A stretch of 64,000 bases of DNA from the NCBI GenBank assembly GCA_037447655.1, contig JBBHKE010003555.1:186001-250000 (forward strand). Reading direction: 5' to 3'. This stretch comes from Zygnema cylindricum. Its lineage: Eukaryota; Streptophyta; Zygnematophyceae; Zygnematales; Zygnemataceae. The translations under genes were made by a program, and so were the position numbers. The notes beneath the pieces are model-generated. The model was given only the letters and a program-made list of their open reading frames with translations, was not told the origin of the DNA and ran no database searches. Every line of letters starts with the position of its first letter. Position 1 is the stretch's first letter. Below are positions 10,301 to 20,378 of the stretch, in pieces.

Positions 10301-13300
10301 TGCCCATTGTCCCTGCGAAGGAGACATCACCAATGGATCCCCGGTTAAGTAATGTACTATATGAACCTGGCGTCCTAGGCTAAGTTTTTAGACACATGCA
10401 AAAGAACTTAAGAAAACCCTGAATGTGTCTCTCACAGCTAGGTTACTTAATGGGAAATTACTCACATCTTGTGATTAATACCTGAGTACTGGCAATTTTC
10501 ACACAACATTTTGACTAATCGTGCAAATGGATACTTGATTGACAAAAAGTAAGTCAAATTTTATAATGTAATCAGGCTTTCAGACAACACAGACCCTTGA
10601 CATAAAGCATCACATGGAAACGCCAAAAGAAGAGATGCTGATTATCTCACTCCTCGTTTTTCCTCCTCTTGACTTCAAGACTTACGGGGAGCAGTCGCCG
10701 TCGATGGTGAGAATATATTTGCCAGCATCCCATGTTTGATAGCTGACATCAAAAGAAGACCCTTTTCCTCTGAAATTCAATGAACTAGATGCTGAACCAT
10801 GCACAAGGACCGGTCCTGGACAAAAAAAAAATGATAAGTTATTATCCAAATGATAACAAGAGGGTGAAAAACTATAATTACAACGAATCGTCGTCAGATT
10901 AGACATACTTCCACATGTTTCTCGTGACTACCATGCAATAGCGTCGGTAACAACATTAATGTTCGAAGCATAAACTGGAAAGTTCCAGAACGGATGACTT
11001 AGACAGGTGATCATTGATCACCACGAGAGGTGCAAGGATCAGAAGGACCTCAAAAATTTAGACATGTGCTTAGCGCTGAATTTAAGCGATAATACCTTGA
11101 CATGCAATCGTTTAAACATTTGTTAAAACGTTTAAACCTTGTAGATCGACTGTTCAAACTATGTCAACCTTCAAAACTTGTGCAAAATTCGAAATATCTT
11201 GTTGGCAATTTAATGTATGTCTTTATGACCTTATTGATTCTTTTATTTACTAGATAAGGTTAAAATTATGAAACATTGAAACTCCATAGACCTTGACAAA
11301 TTGTCCTTGTCAACATGGAGTTCAAGCAATCATTTCCAGCATTAATCAGTGTACCTTTGCAATTTCAGGTTTGTCCTCCGGAAATCTCTGACATTTTAAA
11401 TTCAGCATTTCAACGGATGTTCAATTTCACCATTGATCACTGAATATTCAGAAGTTCAATGTTGGACATGTTAATATGATGGAATTTAACATTCATTATG
11501 CTAAAAAACCCTAAAAAGCCATAAAAAAATCTATTTAGCATGGGACTTCAACGTGTCATTACAACATTAGTTAGCATTTGACTGATAAAACAAGACATAA
11601 AATAAAAATGTCATGCCACTTACCAATACAAACAAACAAAGTGGCTTGGAATTTGAAAGTTCAAATTCAATGTTAATTTATGTTTCGTTGCATTTTTCTT
11701 TATACCTGATAGAAATCGGTTAAATTTCAAAGAGGAGAGAAATGGAAAATAGAGATCAAAACCTTTCTTCAAAAGATTTTGCGCCAAACACCTCGTTGAA
11801 ATTCAAGGAAAAGTTAAAATGAAGCACATGTTTGAAGCTACTTCAGAGCTGACTGACAATCTATAACTTGGCCAGAATACTGCCTCGAATTCAACTATAT
11901 CCAAAGTTTAGGTTTCAGGAGTGTTGCCTCACGGTGTAACACTCACCGGTAAGTATAATAATAAACTCCCGTGTCCCCGGAAACCATTTATCGAAATAAA
12001 CATCAGAAGCAAAACGGAGTTCAAATTTGCACAAGCTTCCTGCGGTGCATTTCTCGCAGCCTTCACCTGAATCACCAAAATTTTTACAACAGGAAGTCAG
12101 AAAAAGACATAGAAAGCAAAACGAGTGTGGGTAATAGAGGAAGAAGAGGCTAGAATTCACGAGCCAAGCCTAATGATTGCATTTCTTAAACATTAGCAAC
12201 AAAATGACTGACACATTCTGAAATCCACATTTATTTTATGTATGGAGTCCAATGCAAGTGCACCTTCTTAATTCAAGCATGTTGCACGTTTGTATTTACA
12301 TTTATAAAAAATGTTCATAGGGAACCTCATTATGAATAAAAATGATCCGATATCCAGTAGTCGTTCCATATGCATTAAAGTACTCTGCCCATCGCCATGA
12401 GTGTATTCAGTCACAATTTTTTCTGGCCAAAAGTCACAAAATATTGCAGACAACACTAAGGGAGTGGCCTTCTAGGTAAGAAAGTAGGAGTCGAATTCCA
12501 CATGAAGGAAAGTCCGTGTAACAACAACTCTTCACGCAGGTTAAGGTATTTTGGGTGTGCGTATCGTGGTCAAACGCGAGGGAGGGAGAGAGGAGGAGGG
12601 AGGAGAGAGGGAGAGCGCTTGCGCTCCACTCACTCCACTTAAATTCAGAAATGTGGTGGCACAGTGGATGCCAACGGCGTTGTTCAAATGAATGTGAATC
12701 CATCGCCAAATCTCCATACTATGACTCCGTATGATTTTGCTGGCTTTGTTTGTCCTCAACTTCTATAAATGCAATACATGATACAACTGCCCAAAATCCG
12801 GATTTCTGGTACACAATGTTTTCAGGTACACTCAATGACACGTGATCCGTACAGTGAGGCCAGCCATCACCATACAAAGAGCAATGATTGGTTTAGAAAT
12901 CTTAATGACTTCTCATGTCCTATGTCTACCTCAGTTCAGGGTGATAAGATTCTAGCCTACATTGAGATACGTAATGTGCTGGCGCAATTTTTTCTTCATC
13001 CTTTTGTAACATCCATTTATTTTAAGATTGTCACAATCCTTTGCTGCATCTTGTATCTGTTTCTGGTTTTTTCCACCCTTGCTGGATTATTATTTTCTCC
13101 TTGCCCTATTGTCATGACTAATGCTAGTAATATGTTTCACAAATGGACATTTCTCGCAAATGAGACAAATCAAAGTTTCGACAAAAAACATTCTTCTCAA
13201 AAGAAGATTTTTGACAACATTTTTGACGAATGACGTTTTTGGCAGATGAACACTTGTGACAAAGGAACATTTTAAAAAATCAATATAGTTGACAAATTAA

Positions 13301-14764
13301 CATTTTTGACACATCAACATTCGTGACAAATGAATATTTTTGACACATCAACATTCGTGACATGAATATTTTTGACGACGTTTTCGACAAATGTATGTTT
13401 TTGAGCAATAAACATTTTATGGGAAACGAAAACTTTTGAGAAATGTTTAGCATTTTTTGACAAAACAACATTTTTCGACAAATTGATATTTTTGACAAAA
13501 GAACAATTTTGACCTACGAATGTTGTTGACAAGTGGACAATTCGAGTGAAAATTTTCGACAAGTAAACTTTCCAGTGTCACGGTGCCAGTTGTAGGCAAA
13601 CATGGACATGCAAACAATGAGAACCTTGACCTTTTCTTTACTTGTGTTAAGGAGTTTAGTGGAGAGAGTTATTTCTAACATTTGCAATGTGACATGGTAC
13701 GTTTAGAGTTCATTACAATATATAATATAATATAATATAATATACAATATAATGGATAGAAAGCATTGTTAACGTTTACACAATGACATGGTACAATTAG
13801 AGTTCATTACATTAATTCGTGTGAGGATTTTTTTAGACCCAAAATCACACATTACCATTGACAATTCTATTTTGTTAAGTGGCCCATAATGGATCCACGT
13901 TGGCGGAACATAATATAGTGTGGTTAATTCTAGTAAATTGTAAACCATAATAACGCATTAACTCCAACATAGATAATCGGTGTAGTAGACCATTGGATTT
14001 CCACGCATTGAACTTTTACTCTCTAGAAAATGAAAAAATCGTCCGCAATTTGAACAGAAATGACGAAACAAATCGGCGATTTTCCAATAAAGTAGGATAG
14101 ATCTCGCTGGAAGCTACATTTAATTGGAGGACGCTCCTCCTTGTATGAAATTTAGGGTTTTGTCGTCCATCCCCCATACTTGGTCCATGCTCAAGGCTCA
14201 TTTCAAGACATTTAAAGTAAAAACGATCACAAAAAATAGTGCGACTAACAAACCTAAACGAAGAAGTACGTTTTAACAAAGCATTACAAATTTGCCAAAG
14301 ATTGAATGAAAAAACTATGTCCACATATTTAAGCTAAATCCGTACATTCCTAACCAACATTGGATTACGAAGGTTATAAATGCTCCACACACACTATTTA
14401 AAAAAATCATCCTCGAACAACATGGTTTGTGAAACAATGAATACCGGAGATACGATATATTGTCCATACGATATGTTATACATACGATATATTATACATA
14501 CGATATATTATACATACGATATATTATATAATACGATATGACATATTAAATACCTGAGATACGAATGCCGTATTCCTCCCAAGTCCTGCTGCTTCCCGCC
14601 TCCTGAATTATGTTCCTTAAGTACAGTCCAGGCCCGTCCCAGCATACGACACTTTTCCTTGCGAAACCGCGCGAGTCCACCGTACGATCGTCATACGACT
14701 CGGCCACGTGGCAGCTTCTTGCCGCTATGACTAGCAATACTAGAAACGCTGCCCAACCAGCCAT
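4090..14764 (-). CDS. Secreted SGNH/PC-esterase-like protein, NXPE-type layout, seven exons
   Basis: Exons (minus strand, in order): 14764-14554, 12066-11947, 10815-10686, 9999-9587, 6305-6088, 5190-4994, 4321-4090. All six introns are GT-AG, with lengths 2487, 1131, 686, 3281, 897 and 672 bp. The phases (1, 1, 2, 1, 0, 2) match at every junction, giving 506 residues with no stop or frameshift. Residues 1 to about 22 are a signal peptide (hydrophobic FLVLLVI core). Residues about 75-155 form a cysteine-containing beta-rich region resembling the filamin/NXPE-type domain (KFELRFAS, FIIILTG, YILTIDGDC). The rest resembles the SGNH/PC-esterase fold: block I GDSHQR (Ser277), FFWRTAPP at 395-402, and KDSHYSC with Asp467/His469 as the likely remaining catalytic residues. 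It probably acts on acyl esters of secreted or wall polysaccharides; the substrate is unknown. The Asp-x-His spacing differs from the usual DxxH. The domain assignment rests on motifs read by eye, while the gene structure is strongly supported. Confidence 0.85.
4994..5190 (-). CDS. Exon 6: SGNH-like domain with the FFWRTAPP strand
   Basis: Acceptor GTTGTGCAG|TT, donor GCAAG|GTGAGA. The 197 nt encode YSHYLPQFMKWIV, FFWRTAPPFPN and FAEANRIA. Phase 0 in, phase 2 out. Confidence 0.83.
5314..5874. mobile_element. MITE-like element in intron 5, M2 termini, 561 bp
   Basis: The left end CACCGCCAATCGCTATTAGC mirrors the right end 'gctaatagcgattggcggtg', flanked by TA (5312-5313, 5875-5876). It is larger than the 207-bp M2 and has no coding capacity. 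Confidence 0.75.
6088..6305 (-). CDS. Exon 5: central part of the SGNH-like domain
   Basis: Acceptor CATTGCAG|GA, donor TTCCGG|GTGGGT. The 218 nt complete the split Gly codon of exon 4. They include FYWMEGIFIDGEYGC and the core strand SDIVVLGTAAWTFR. Confidence 0.82.
7418..7624. mobile_element. MITE, type M2 reference copy, in intron 4
   Basis: 207 bp with near-perfect ends CACCGCGAATCGCTATTAGC and its inverse, flanked by TA (7416-7417, 7625-7626). The interior is A+T-rich and non-coding. Confidence 0.82.
7769..8101. repeat. Degenerate plant telomere motifs in inverted arrangement
   Basis: AAACCCTAAAACCC and AACCCTAAAAA occur at 7769-7797, and GGGTTTAGGGTTT at 8056-8068 and near 8092-8101. 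The C-rich strand is on the left and the G-rich strand on the right, flanking a purine/pyrimidine tract. Confidence 0.6.
7858..8405. repeat. Alternating homopurine and homopyrimidine tracts
   Basis: On the plus strand, 7858-7961 is almost all G/A, 7965-8055 almost all C/T, 8102-8180 mostly G/A, and 8187-8405 almost all C/T with CCCTCCCT runs. Long ORFs across it are low-complexity artefacts. It lies in intron 4 of the esterase-like gene. Confidence 0.85.
8594..8810. mobile_element. MITE, type M1 reference copy, in intron 4
   Basis: 217 bp flanked by TA (8592-8593, 8811-8812). The arms pair over about 80 bp each: the terminal 'cgctattagtgttaatg' and the inner 'acttaaaacatcttttctcc' are mirrored on the right. 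Only a ~60-bp loop separates the arms. Confidence 0.82.
8950..9166. mobile_element. MITE, type M1, in intron 4
   Basis: 217 bp flanked by TA (8948-8949, 9167-9168). It has the same long-arm hairpin as the copy 140 bp to its left. Both lie in intron 4. Confidence 0.82.
9587..9999 (-). CDS. Exon 4: linker and catalytic GDS block
   Basis: Acceptor GTTGTCAG|GG, donor CATG|GTGAGC. The 413 nt include an acidic linker, a PPPPV turn and ISIVGDSHQRALFTHL, the nucleophile block. This is the longest exon and the best diagnostic of the family. Confidence 0.85.
10074..10351. repeat. Imperfect tandem duplication in intron 3 and the exon 4 flank
   Basis: Copy 1 (about 10074-10194) and copy 2 (about 10199-10351) share 'ccaaggttcacttcaggaca', 'gggtgtgacat' and 'aatggatccccggttaagt'. 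Copy 2 has a ~30-bp insertion. Both lie within intron 3. Confidence 0.75.
10686..10815 (-). CDS. Exon 3: rest of the beta-sandwich region
   Basis: The acceptor is a ten-T tract followed by GTCCAG|GA, and the donor is CCCC|GTAAGT. The 130 nt encode PVLVHG through YILTIDGDCSP. Phase 1 in, phase 2 out. Confidence 0.82.
11947..12066 (-). CDS. Exon 2: start of the beta-sandwich region
   Basis: Acceptor GATTCAG|GT, donor ACCG|GTGAGT. The 120 nt encode a segment with CEKC and KFELRFAS, ending in IIILTG across the junction. Phase 1 in and phase 1 out. Confidence 0.82.
13190..13570. repeat. Degenerate ~20-bp tandem repeat in intron 1
   Basis: The region repeats variants of 'acatttttgacaaatgaaca' (acatttttgac, acattcgtgac, atatttttgac) for about 380 bp. 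It generates repetitive ORFs on both strands that are not genes. Confidence 0.7.
13718..13752. repeat. (ATAAT)n microsatellite in intron 1
   Basis: A short run of 'ataatataatataatata' units, 35 bp long. Confidence 0.8.
14451..14545. repeat. 16-bp minisatellite next to the exon 1 donor
   Basis: About five to six units of 'catacgatatattata' run up to within 10 bp of the exon 1 splice donor (14553). Units differ by one or two bases. Confidence 0.8.
14554..14764 (-). CDS. Exon 1: start codon and signal peptide
   Basis: ATG at 14764-14762 opens with MAGWAAFLVLLVIAAR, a typical signal peptide. It encodes residues 1-70 plus one base. The donor is TCAG|GTATTT, and an in-frame stop follows soon after. 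No other upstream ATG improves the model. Confidence 0.82.
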
Positions 14765-15460
14765 TCGCTACCGCGATTTCCCGATTCTCCGATTCTATGA
14801 ATGATGTTATGGAAATAACTACCAAGCACAATTTCCGGTGGTTAAACTGCTTTTTTGTCGTCTTTTGATTGACGTTTTGGTGAATGTTTGGTCAATAATT
14901 CAAAAAAAAGTAAAATTAAATTAAAAAATTTGGCGCTCGATGTTTGTGGCGACTATGAAATGTGGTTGAGGCGACATCTACTTAGCCTTTATTTTTTTAC
15001 TTAACTTTTTTTAGATACTTTTTAGCTTGATTTTAGCTTGAATTTCGGAGTCAGGTCACGCAATATCTTCTTCCAAGGAAGGTACGGTATCTCGTTCGTT
15101 CTCGTTCTCAATTTGAAGCATATAGTTGTTCAATTCGTACGGATGTGGATCGTACGGATGATTCAATTTTCTATTTTTACGTAGTATTCGTGCGTAATAT
15201 GCGAATTGAACAAACTATGATCTTAAGCGTTATTTCAAAGTTTGTTGTGTCCTGTACTTTTGTCGTGTCTTGTTTTTCGTGTACTTTGTGTTCATAGATG
15301 TCCTATGCGCATAAAACGCACGGAGTAAATTACAGTACAGTAACGAGTACTACGTAGAGTGCGCATAAAACAATTTCAAATTTTATAAAATTCGTCGTAA
15401 AATTCGTACTTTTTATTGACTTTCAAATTTCAAATTTTTTAAATATTCAATACCCTACAA
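14765..15460. other. 5' flank of the esterase-like gene; no other gene seen
   Basis: The promoter should lie here on the minus strand. I could not fix a convincing TATA box or start site. Confidence 0.4.
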
Positions 15461-15925
15461 AACTGAAAAGTATAACGAACAACACCGCGAATCGTTATTA
15501 GTGTCAAAGTCACTAATTTGGGTTCTTAAAATTTTATTTTTTTTCAGTAATTAGTATACATGGTTTTCGAAAATAAATAAGCAACGCTATTTAAGGACGT
15601 GGACCATAATCTGCCACGTCTCTCGAACTAAATTAGAATCAATAACACTAATAAATTTTTACTCTATTTAAACTTTGACACTAATAACGATTCGCGGTGA
15701 AGCGGCGAGCGGCGGAATTTACGGCGTCTCCAACGGCGGCTTCCTTCTGAAAACGGAGTGGAGGACATATGAAACACGCGCGCTCAAATGAAGCAAAATT
15801 GAAAAACTGAAAAGTATAACAAATTAGCGGCGAGCTGCGGAATTTACGGCGTCTCCAACGGCAGCTTCCTTCTGAAAACGGAGTGGGGGGACAAATGAAA
15901 ATAAACGTGCTCAAATGAAGCAACG
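15461..15925. repeat. ~120-bp tandem duplication, first unit split by a MITE
   Basis: Unit 1 is 15461-15482 plus 15702-15800; unit 2 is 15803-15925. Both read 'aaactgaaaagtataac', then 'agcggcgagc', then 'ggcgtctccaacggc'. Unit 2 lacks the MITE and so preserves an empty site. Confidence 0.82.
15483..15699. mobile_element. MITE, type M2, with an empty site next door
   Basis: 217 bp with ends CACCGCGAATCGTTATTAGT and its inverse. It is flanked by AA on both sides (15481-15482, 15700-15701), where the unoccupied duplicate has TA. Confidence 0.8.
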
Positions 15926-16112
15926 TATTTTTTTTAATGTCCGTACAGTTTTCCGTAAAATGTGAACCGCACAAAATTTATAAGATTTACGAAACAAGCG
16001 AATACTGTATAGTTTTCGGAAAAAAGTCCAAATCCGTACAAATAGGACATCTATGTTTGTGTTTCTCGTGAACTCAAGAGCTCCTCCCCGAAATTTTTGG
16101 TAAACAATAGTA

Positions 16113-16246
16113 CACCGCGAATTGTAATTAGAGTAAAAAAACGAAAAAAAATAATTGGAGTTATAAACTATATTTTGGGTAATCAACCCTTTTCGAAAAA
16201 TAAATATTTACTTTAATTTATTGATAACTCTAATTTAGGCGTACAA
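16113..16246. mobile_element. Truncated MITE, type M3, inverted
   Basis: It begins CACCGCGAATTGTAATTAGA after TA (16111-16112) and matches the inverse of the right ~135 bp of the M3 copy that starts directly after it. Confidence 0.7.
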
Positions 16247-16248
16247 TA

Positions 16249-16788
16249 CACCGCGAATCGTAATTAAAGTTATCTACGCTAATTCAGTCACCCCAAATTT
16301 TCACTCTATCACTATAAATATAATACATTATTCTAAATTATTATTTACGTTATTTAAGGTATTTTTTGAATGAGGGTTAATAACTCTAATACAGTATCGT
16401 TTTAACTAGTGTGGCGTAAAGTCAGAGTCTGACCGTGCAAAATTGAACTTTATTAAGTAAAAAACTACAAATAACGATTTAATACATGCCGTTATCATGT
16501 AACTGCGTTTTAACAAACTGCGTCGTGCATACGTCATGATGACAACTACGTAGTGCATACATCATAATGACGTGAAACTGTACGTTTTGTCAGATTCTGT
16601 ACGTGTACTTAATTTACACAAGATATATTCAGTGCCCAAATTTGTGCCCAAATTAGAGTCATTGGTAAATTAGAGTAAATTTATTTTTTGAAAAGGGTTG
16701 ATTACCCAAAATAGAGTTAATAACTCTAATTATTTTTTTTCGTTTTTTTACCCTAATTATTTCTTTACTCTAATTATGATTCGCGGTG
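16249..16788. mobile_element. MITE-like element, type M3, 540 bp
   Basis: The ends CACCGCGAATCGTAATTAAA and the inverse of 'taattatgattcgcggtg' are flanked by TA (16247-16248, 16789-16790). It is collinear along its whole length with 19159-19691. No transposase ORF. Confidence 0.8.
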
Positions 16789-16799
16789 TACTGTAGTGT

Positions 16800-17964
16800 A
16801 CTATAGTGTACGGAAAGGTACGGTATGATAGGTACCACGTAAGGGTATGTCCCCATATGCATAAGTAAGGGTGTTTTTGTTGTTTTCTTGTAAAATTTAG
16901 CGTCGTACTGCCTAAGTTGCAACCGTACAAAAAAATTGCAAATTTGTAGAGTACAATTTATGTCATCTAACACTCACATAAGGATCAACTTTTAATTAGA
17001 AGAAGCTTCACTCCACGAGACATTCAGCTTGGTCTCTTGTCCTTTTGGATCAACCATTCTTTAAAAGTATTTTCCACTGCCCTCCACTCTTAAATAATTC
17101 TATCTCATAACTACTAAAACACTACTTAGCGATTTCCGTGCAAAATGCCATTGCTCAAATTTGGTATTATGCGCTCAAGACCAAAATTAGTCAAAATTTT
17201 CACAAACATTTCCAAAGGAAAAGATGCTTACTCTTCACTTAGACTTCACTATTTATCCATCATCGCCCTCCACTAGCTAAGCCAAAGTCAACGCTCCGTT
17301 GAACATGTTTTATATGGGCCAATCATTGATCAGCTAGGACCCAAACTGACCAATGGAAAAACATGCGAAATCTCTCACTAACTATGTAGCAATTGTGACC
17401 AATCGAACACTACTTTTCACTACGTAACATTTAAGTTCAAAAGTGTGCACGAATCGAAACGCGACTTTACATAAACACGCCTCACAAATTTCACGCGCGA
17501 AAGTGCCGACGAAATTTCATTAAGCGAAAGTGGTGTTTTGTACTAAAAATTGTACGAAACAAACCATCTTGCGTACCAAACGAAAAATTGATTTATTTGG
17601 TATTTTATAAACGTGCGCCTGAAATTTTGCGGCTAGTTTGACCCTTAACCCGTTACAATAAACACCATTCGCTATTTTGACCTTGAGCTGTCGCCTAAAT
17701 ACACCAATGGTTATATCTTTTAAAAATACAACTCTAAGTCGTGCAATTTTTTGCTAGACTTCTACCAAATTCATTACTCTATATTCATATCACTTAAATA
17801 CCCATTTACAAACAAGTTGGATCCACTATTACTTTTACATCTTCAGCTATGGACATTCTCTATAGGTAGTAGAGTGTTGGAAGGTTGGACGTCTACAAAT
17901 GTCACGCAAGGTTATGCTATGTCCAAAGCAATTTTCCACAATTTGGTGCGTCATGACAATTTTT
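16800..17964. other. Gene-free stretch with a dispersed repeat at its start
   Basis: The block at about 16860-16985 ('taagggtgttttt', 'caaatttgtagagtacaatt') recurs at about 18365-18480, with a weaker relative near 20880-20990. The remainder shows no gene. Confidence 0.45.
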
Positions 17965-18130
17965 TTAGGCTTGACAGCCATCATGGGCATTGTCGACGTA
18001 TATAATCGTCACACCCTAAAATGACAACTTTGTTTGTAACATTTAGGGACACTAGAAATTCGGGTCTGCCGGATCTGCGCTAAAATACAAAGTAAGTTTC
18101 CTAAGTTACTAGTACATTGGGACATACCGT
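17965..18130. repeat. Dispersed repeat, partner at 18935-19100
   Basis: Both copies contain 'gacagccatcatgggcat' or a close variant, then 'gtcgacgtata', then 'cgggtctgccg', in the same order and orientation. Unknown family. Confidence 0.6.
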
Positions 18131-18934
18131 AAGACTCATTTGTCACCATAAACCCATTTGAATGGGGAAACATCGACGGAGATTTGCTGTAACTAATGCA
18201 AAAAAAATTGTTAGAGATCTTCTAACCATACGATGTCGGTTTTGTACAATTTTTATGTACATTCAGTTGCAAAGTACAAGACCGTACAGTACAGTAGACG
18301 TAGGAATATATAATAAGGGCAAGAGTTACCTACAGTTAGATAGTTAGGCACTTAGGGCACGGCCCATGTGGCTTAGTAAGGGTTATTTTCGGTCCTTTTA
18401 CTTTAAAACTTAGCTCCGTACTGCGTATTTGCGACCGTAAAAAGAAATCACAAATTTGTAGAGTAAAATTTGCGTCATCGTCGAGCTTACGAAGTACAAA
18501 AATTTGTCGTCCTGAGTTTTTTCGACCCATTGTCACGTCATCTTCAAACTTATCATAAACCACATCGACAATGTGTTTAAAACAAAGTAGAATCGTTTAC
18601 ACAAATAGAAAAACATATCCCCACGTGTGAAATTTTTTGAGAAGTTTTTGACGGCTGAAAATAGTTCATGGCTCTTTGTTTTTGTTTTATACGATTTTTT
18701 TTTTAAGGTGTCTCGACGGTGCTGTGTCATTTAGGGTAAAGTTGAAAAATCTGCGATGCGAAGTCATGGCGGCGGGACAGGAAAGGTTTACGCAAAGGCA
18801 TGTTGTAAATGTTGTAATGCTGTACGTTTAGGATGTCACGCAATGAATTGCAACATGCCAAAACGTTTCAAAAATTACTACGTGTTTTGCAACGCTTCAA
18901 AAACTTTCGAAAAATACGGTGTGGCAAGAAAGAC
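18131..18934. other. Gene-free stretch
   Basis: It holds the second copy (about 18365-18480) of the block described at 16860-16985. No gene is visible. Confidence 0.4.
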
Positions 18935-19100
18935 TATACAGGTTGACAGCCGTCACGTGCATAGTCGACGTATACAATCTTCACATAGTTATGTAGCAAT
19001 TTCAAGTAAACACATAAAGTCACCTAAAATCCGGGTCTGCCGCATCCGTGCTACACAACAAAGAAGGTTCGCTAAGTTACAAGTACATGGGGCCGTAGCG
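18935..19100. repeat. Dispersed repeat, partner of 17965-18130
   Basis: Carries 'gacagccgtcacgtgcatag', 'tcgacgtatacaat' and 'cgggtctgccgcatc'. A 175-codon ORF crosses it and then runs into the next MITE, so that ORF is not a gene. Confidence 0.6.
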
Positions 19101-19158
19101 TTAGGTGTTTACCTACGATTGGAACGAATTTACAAAGAATCATTGCAACTACGTAGTA

Positions 19159-19691
19159 CAGCGCGAATCGTAATTAGAGTTGTGTACGCTAATTCCGTCA
19201 CCCCAAATATTGACTCTATCACCATAAATAGAGTACAGTATTGTAAATTATTCTTTACACTATTTAAGGTATTTTTTGAATAAGCGTTAATAACTCTAAT
19301 ACAATGCCGTTTTCAATAGTGTGGCGTACGGTCGATATTTGACCATGTAAAATTGTACTTTGTGAAGTAATAAAGTACAAATAATGATTTAATAGAGCAT
19401 GTTATCATGTAACTACGTTTTAACAAACCATGTAGTGCAAATGTCATAATGACATGAAATTGTATGTTTTGTCAGATTCAGTACGTATACCTAATTTAGA
19501 GTAGATTTATTCAGCGCCCAAATTTACGCCCAAATTTACGCCCAAATTTACGCCCAAATTAGAGTTATTGATAAACTAAAGTAATTTTTTTTTAAGAGGG
19601 TTGATAACCTAAAATAGAGTTTATAACTCTAGTTATTTTTTATCGATTTTTTACTCTAGTTATTTCTTTACTCTATTTATGATTCGCGGTG
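19159..19691. mobile_element. MITE-like element, type M3, 533 bp
   Basis: The ends CAGCGCGAATCGTAATTAGA and the inverse of 'tttatgattcgcggtg' are flanked by TA (19157-19158, 19692-19693). It is collinear with 16249-16788. It contains a 12-bp unit repeated four times at 19515-19562. Confidence 0.8.
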
Positions 19692-19710
19692 TAATGTTCT
19701 GAACACAGTA

Positions 19711-19914
19711 CATCGCTATTAGTGTTGATCATTTTTAAGCCACTTAAAACATCTTTTTTAAGTACACATTTGTCGAATTTTCAATTTAAAAAACCCAATC
19801 GGAAGCAAAGAATTTGGCATTTTAATCGCAACCGTCAAATCCACAACCTGAGAAGTATGTACGGAGAAAACATGTTTTATGTGGCAAAAAAGACATTAAC
19901 AATTATAACGCTAC
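19711..19914. mobile_element. MITE, type M1, degenerate ends
   Basis: It has the M1 arms 'ccacttaaaacatctttttt' and 'acggagaaaacatgttttat'. The left end has lost about seven bases of the terminus and the right end is scrambled. Confidence 0.65.
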
Positions 19915-20155
19915 AGATGTCTTGTGTCTTGAACTGTACAGTGTAGAGTACACTGCCCATCGTACTTAGCGCTAAGGATTTTTAGTTTGATTCGAAATCA
20001 TATCGGCAGATAAAACAAAATTTTCTTGAAGAGAAGGGTTCTCGTTTTGATTTTACGTTATTCTAAGATTCTCGTGTTTTCTGCTTATGTTGAAAAAAAA
20101 CAAGGCGGAAGATTAATCCATGCGTAGGGTGAGGAGGTGGGGTGCAGTACTGTGT

Positions 20156-20376
20156 TGTGCTTCGTGTATCGCTATCAGTGTAAATATTTTTTTCGCCACT
20201 TAAAACATCTTTTCTGCGTACAAACATGTCTAATTTTCAATTTGAGAACGCCAATCGGAAGGTGAGAGTCTTAGCTTTCAGTCGCAACCGCCAGATCTAC
20301 AATCCGACAATTATGTACAGAGAAAAGATGTTTTATGTGGCAAAAAAAACATTAACACTAATAGCGATGCACGGTG
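20156..20376. mobile_element. MITE, type M1
   Basis: It has M1 arms 'cgccacttaaaacatctttt' and the inverse, and ends 'actaatagcgatgcacggtg' followed by TA (20377-20378). The left terminus is diverged. Confidence 0.72.
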
Positions 20377-20378
20377 TA

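Noticed and set aside
12769-13233. 154-codon plus-strand ORF with a hydrophobic stretch
   Set aside because: It lies inside intron 1, antisense to the gene, and ends in the 20-bp tandem array. No domain or splice partners.
18756-19283. 175-codon plus-strand ORF
   Set aside because: Its last third is the left end of the M3 element at 19159 and its middle is a dispersed repeat. No domain.
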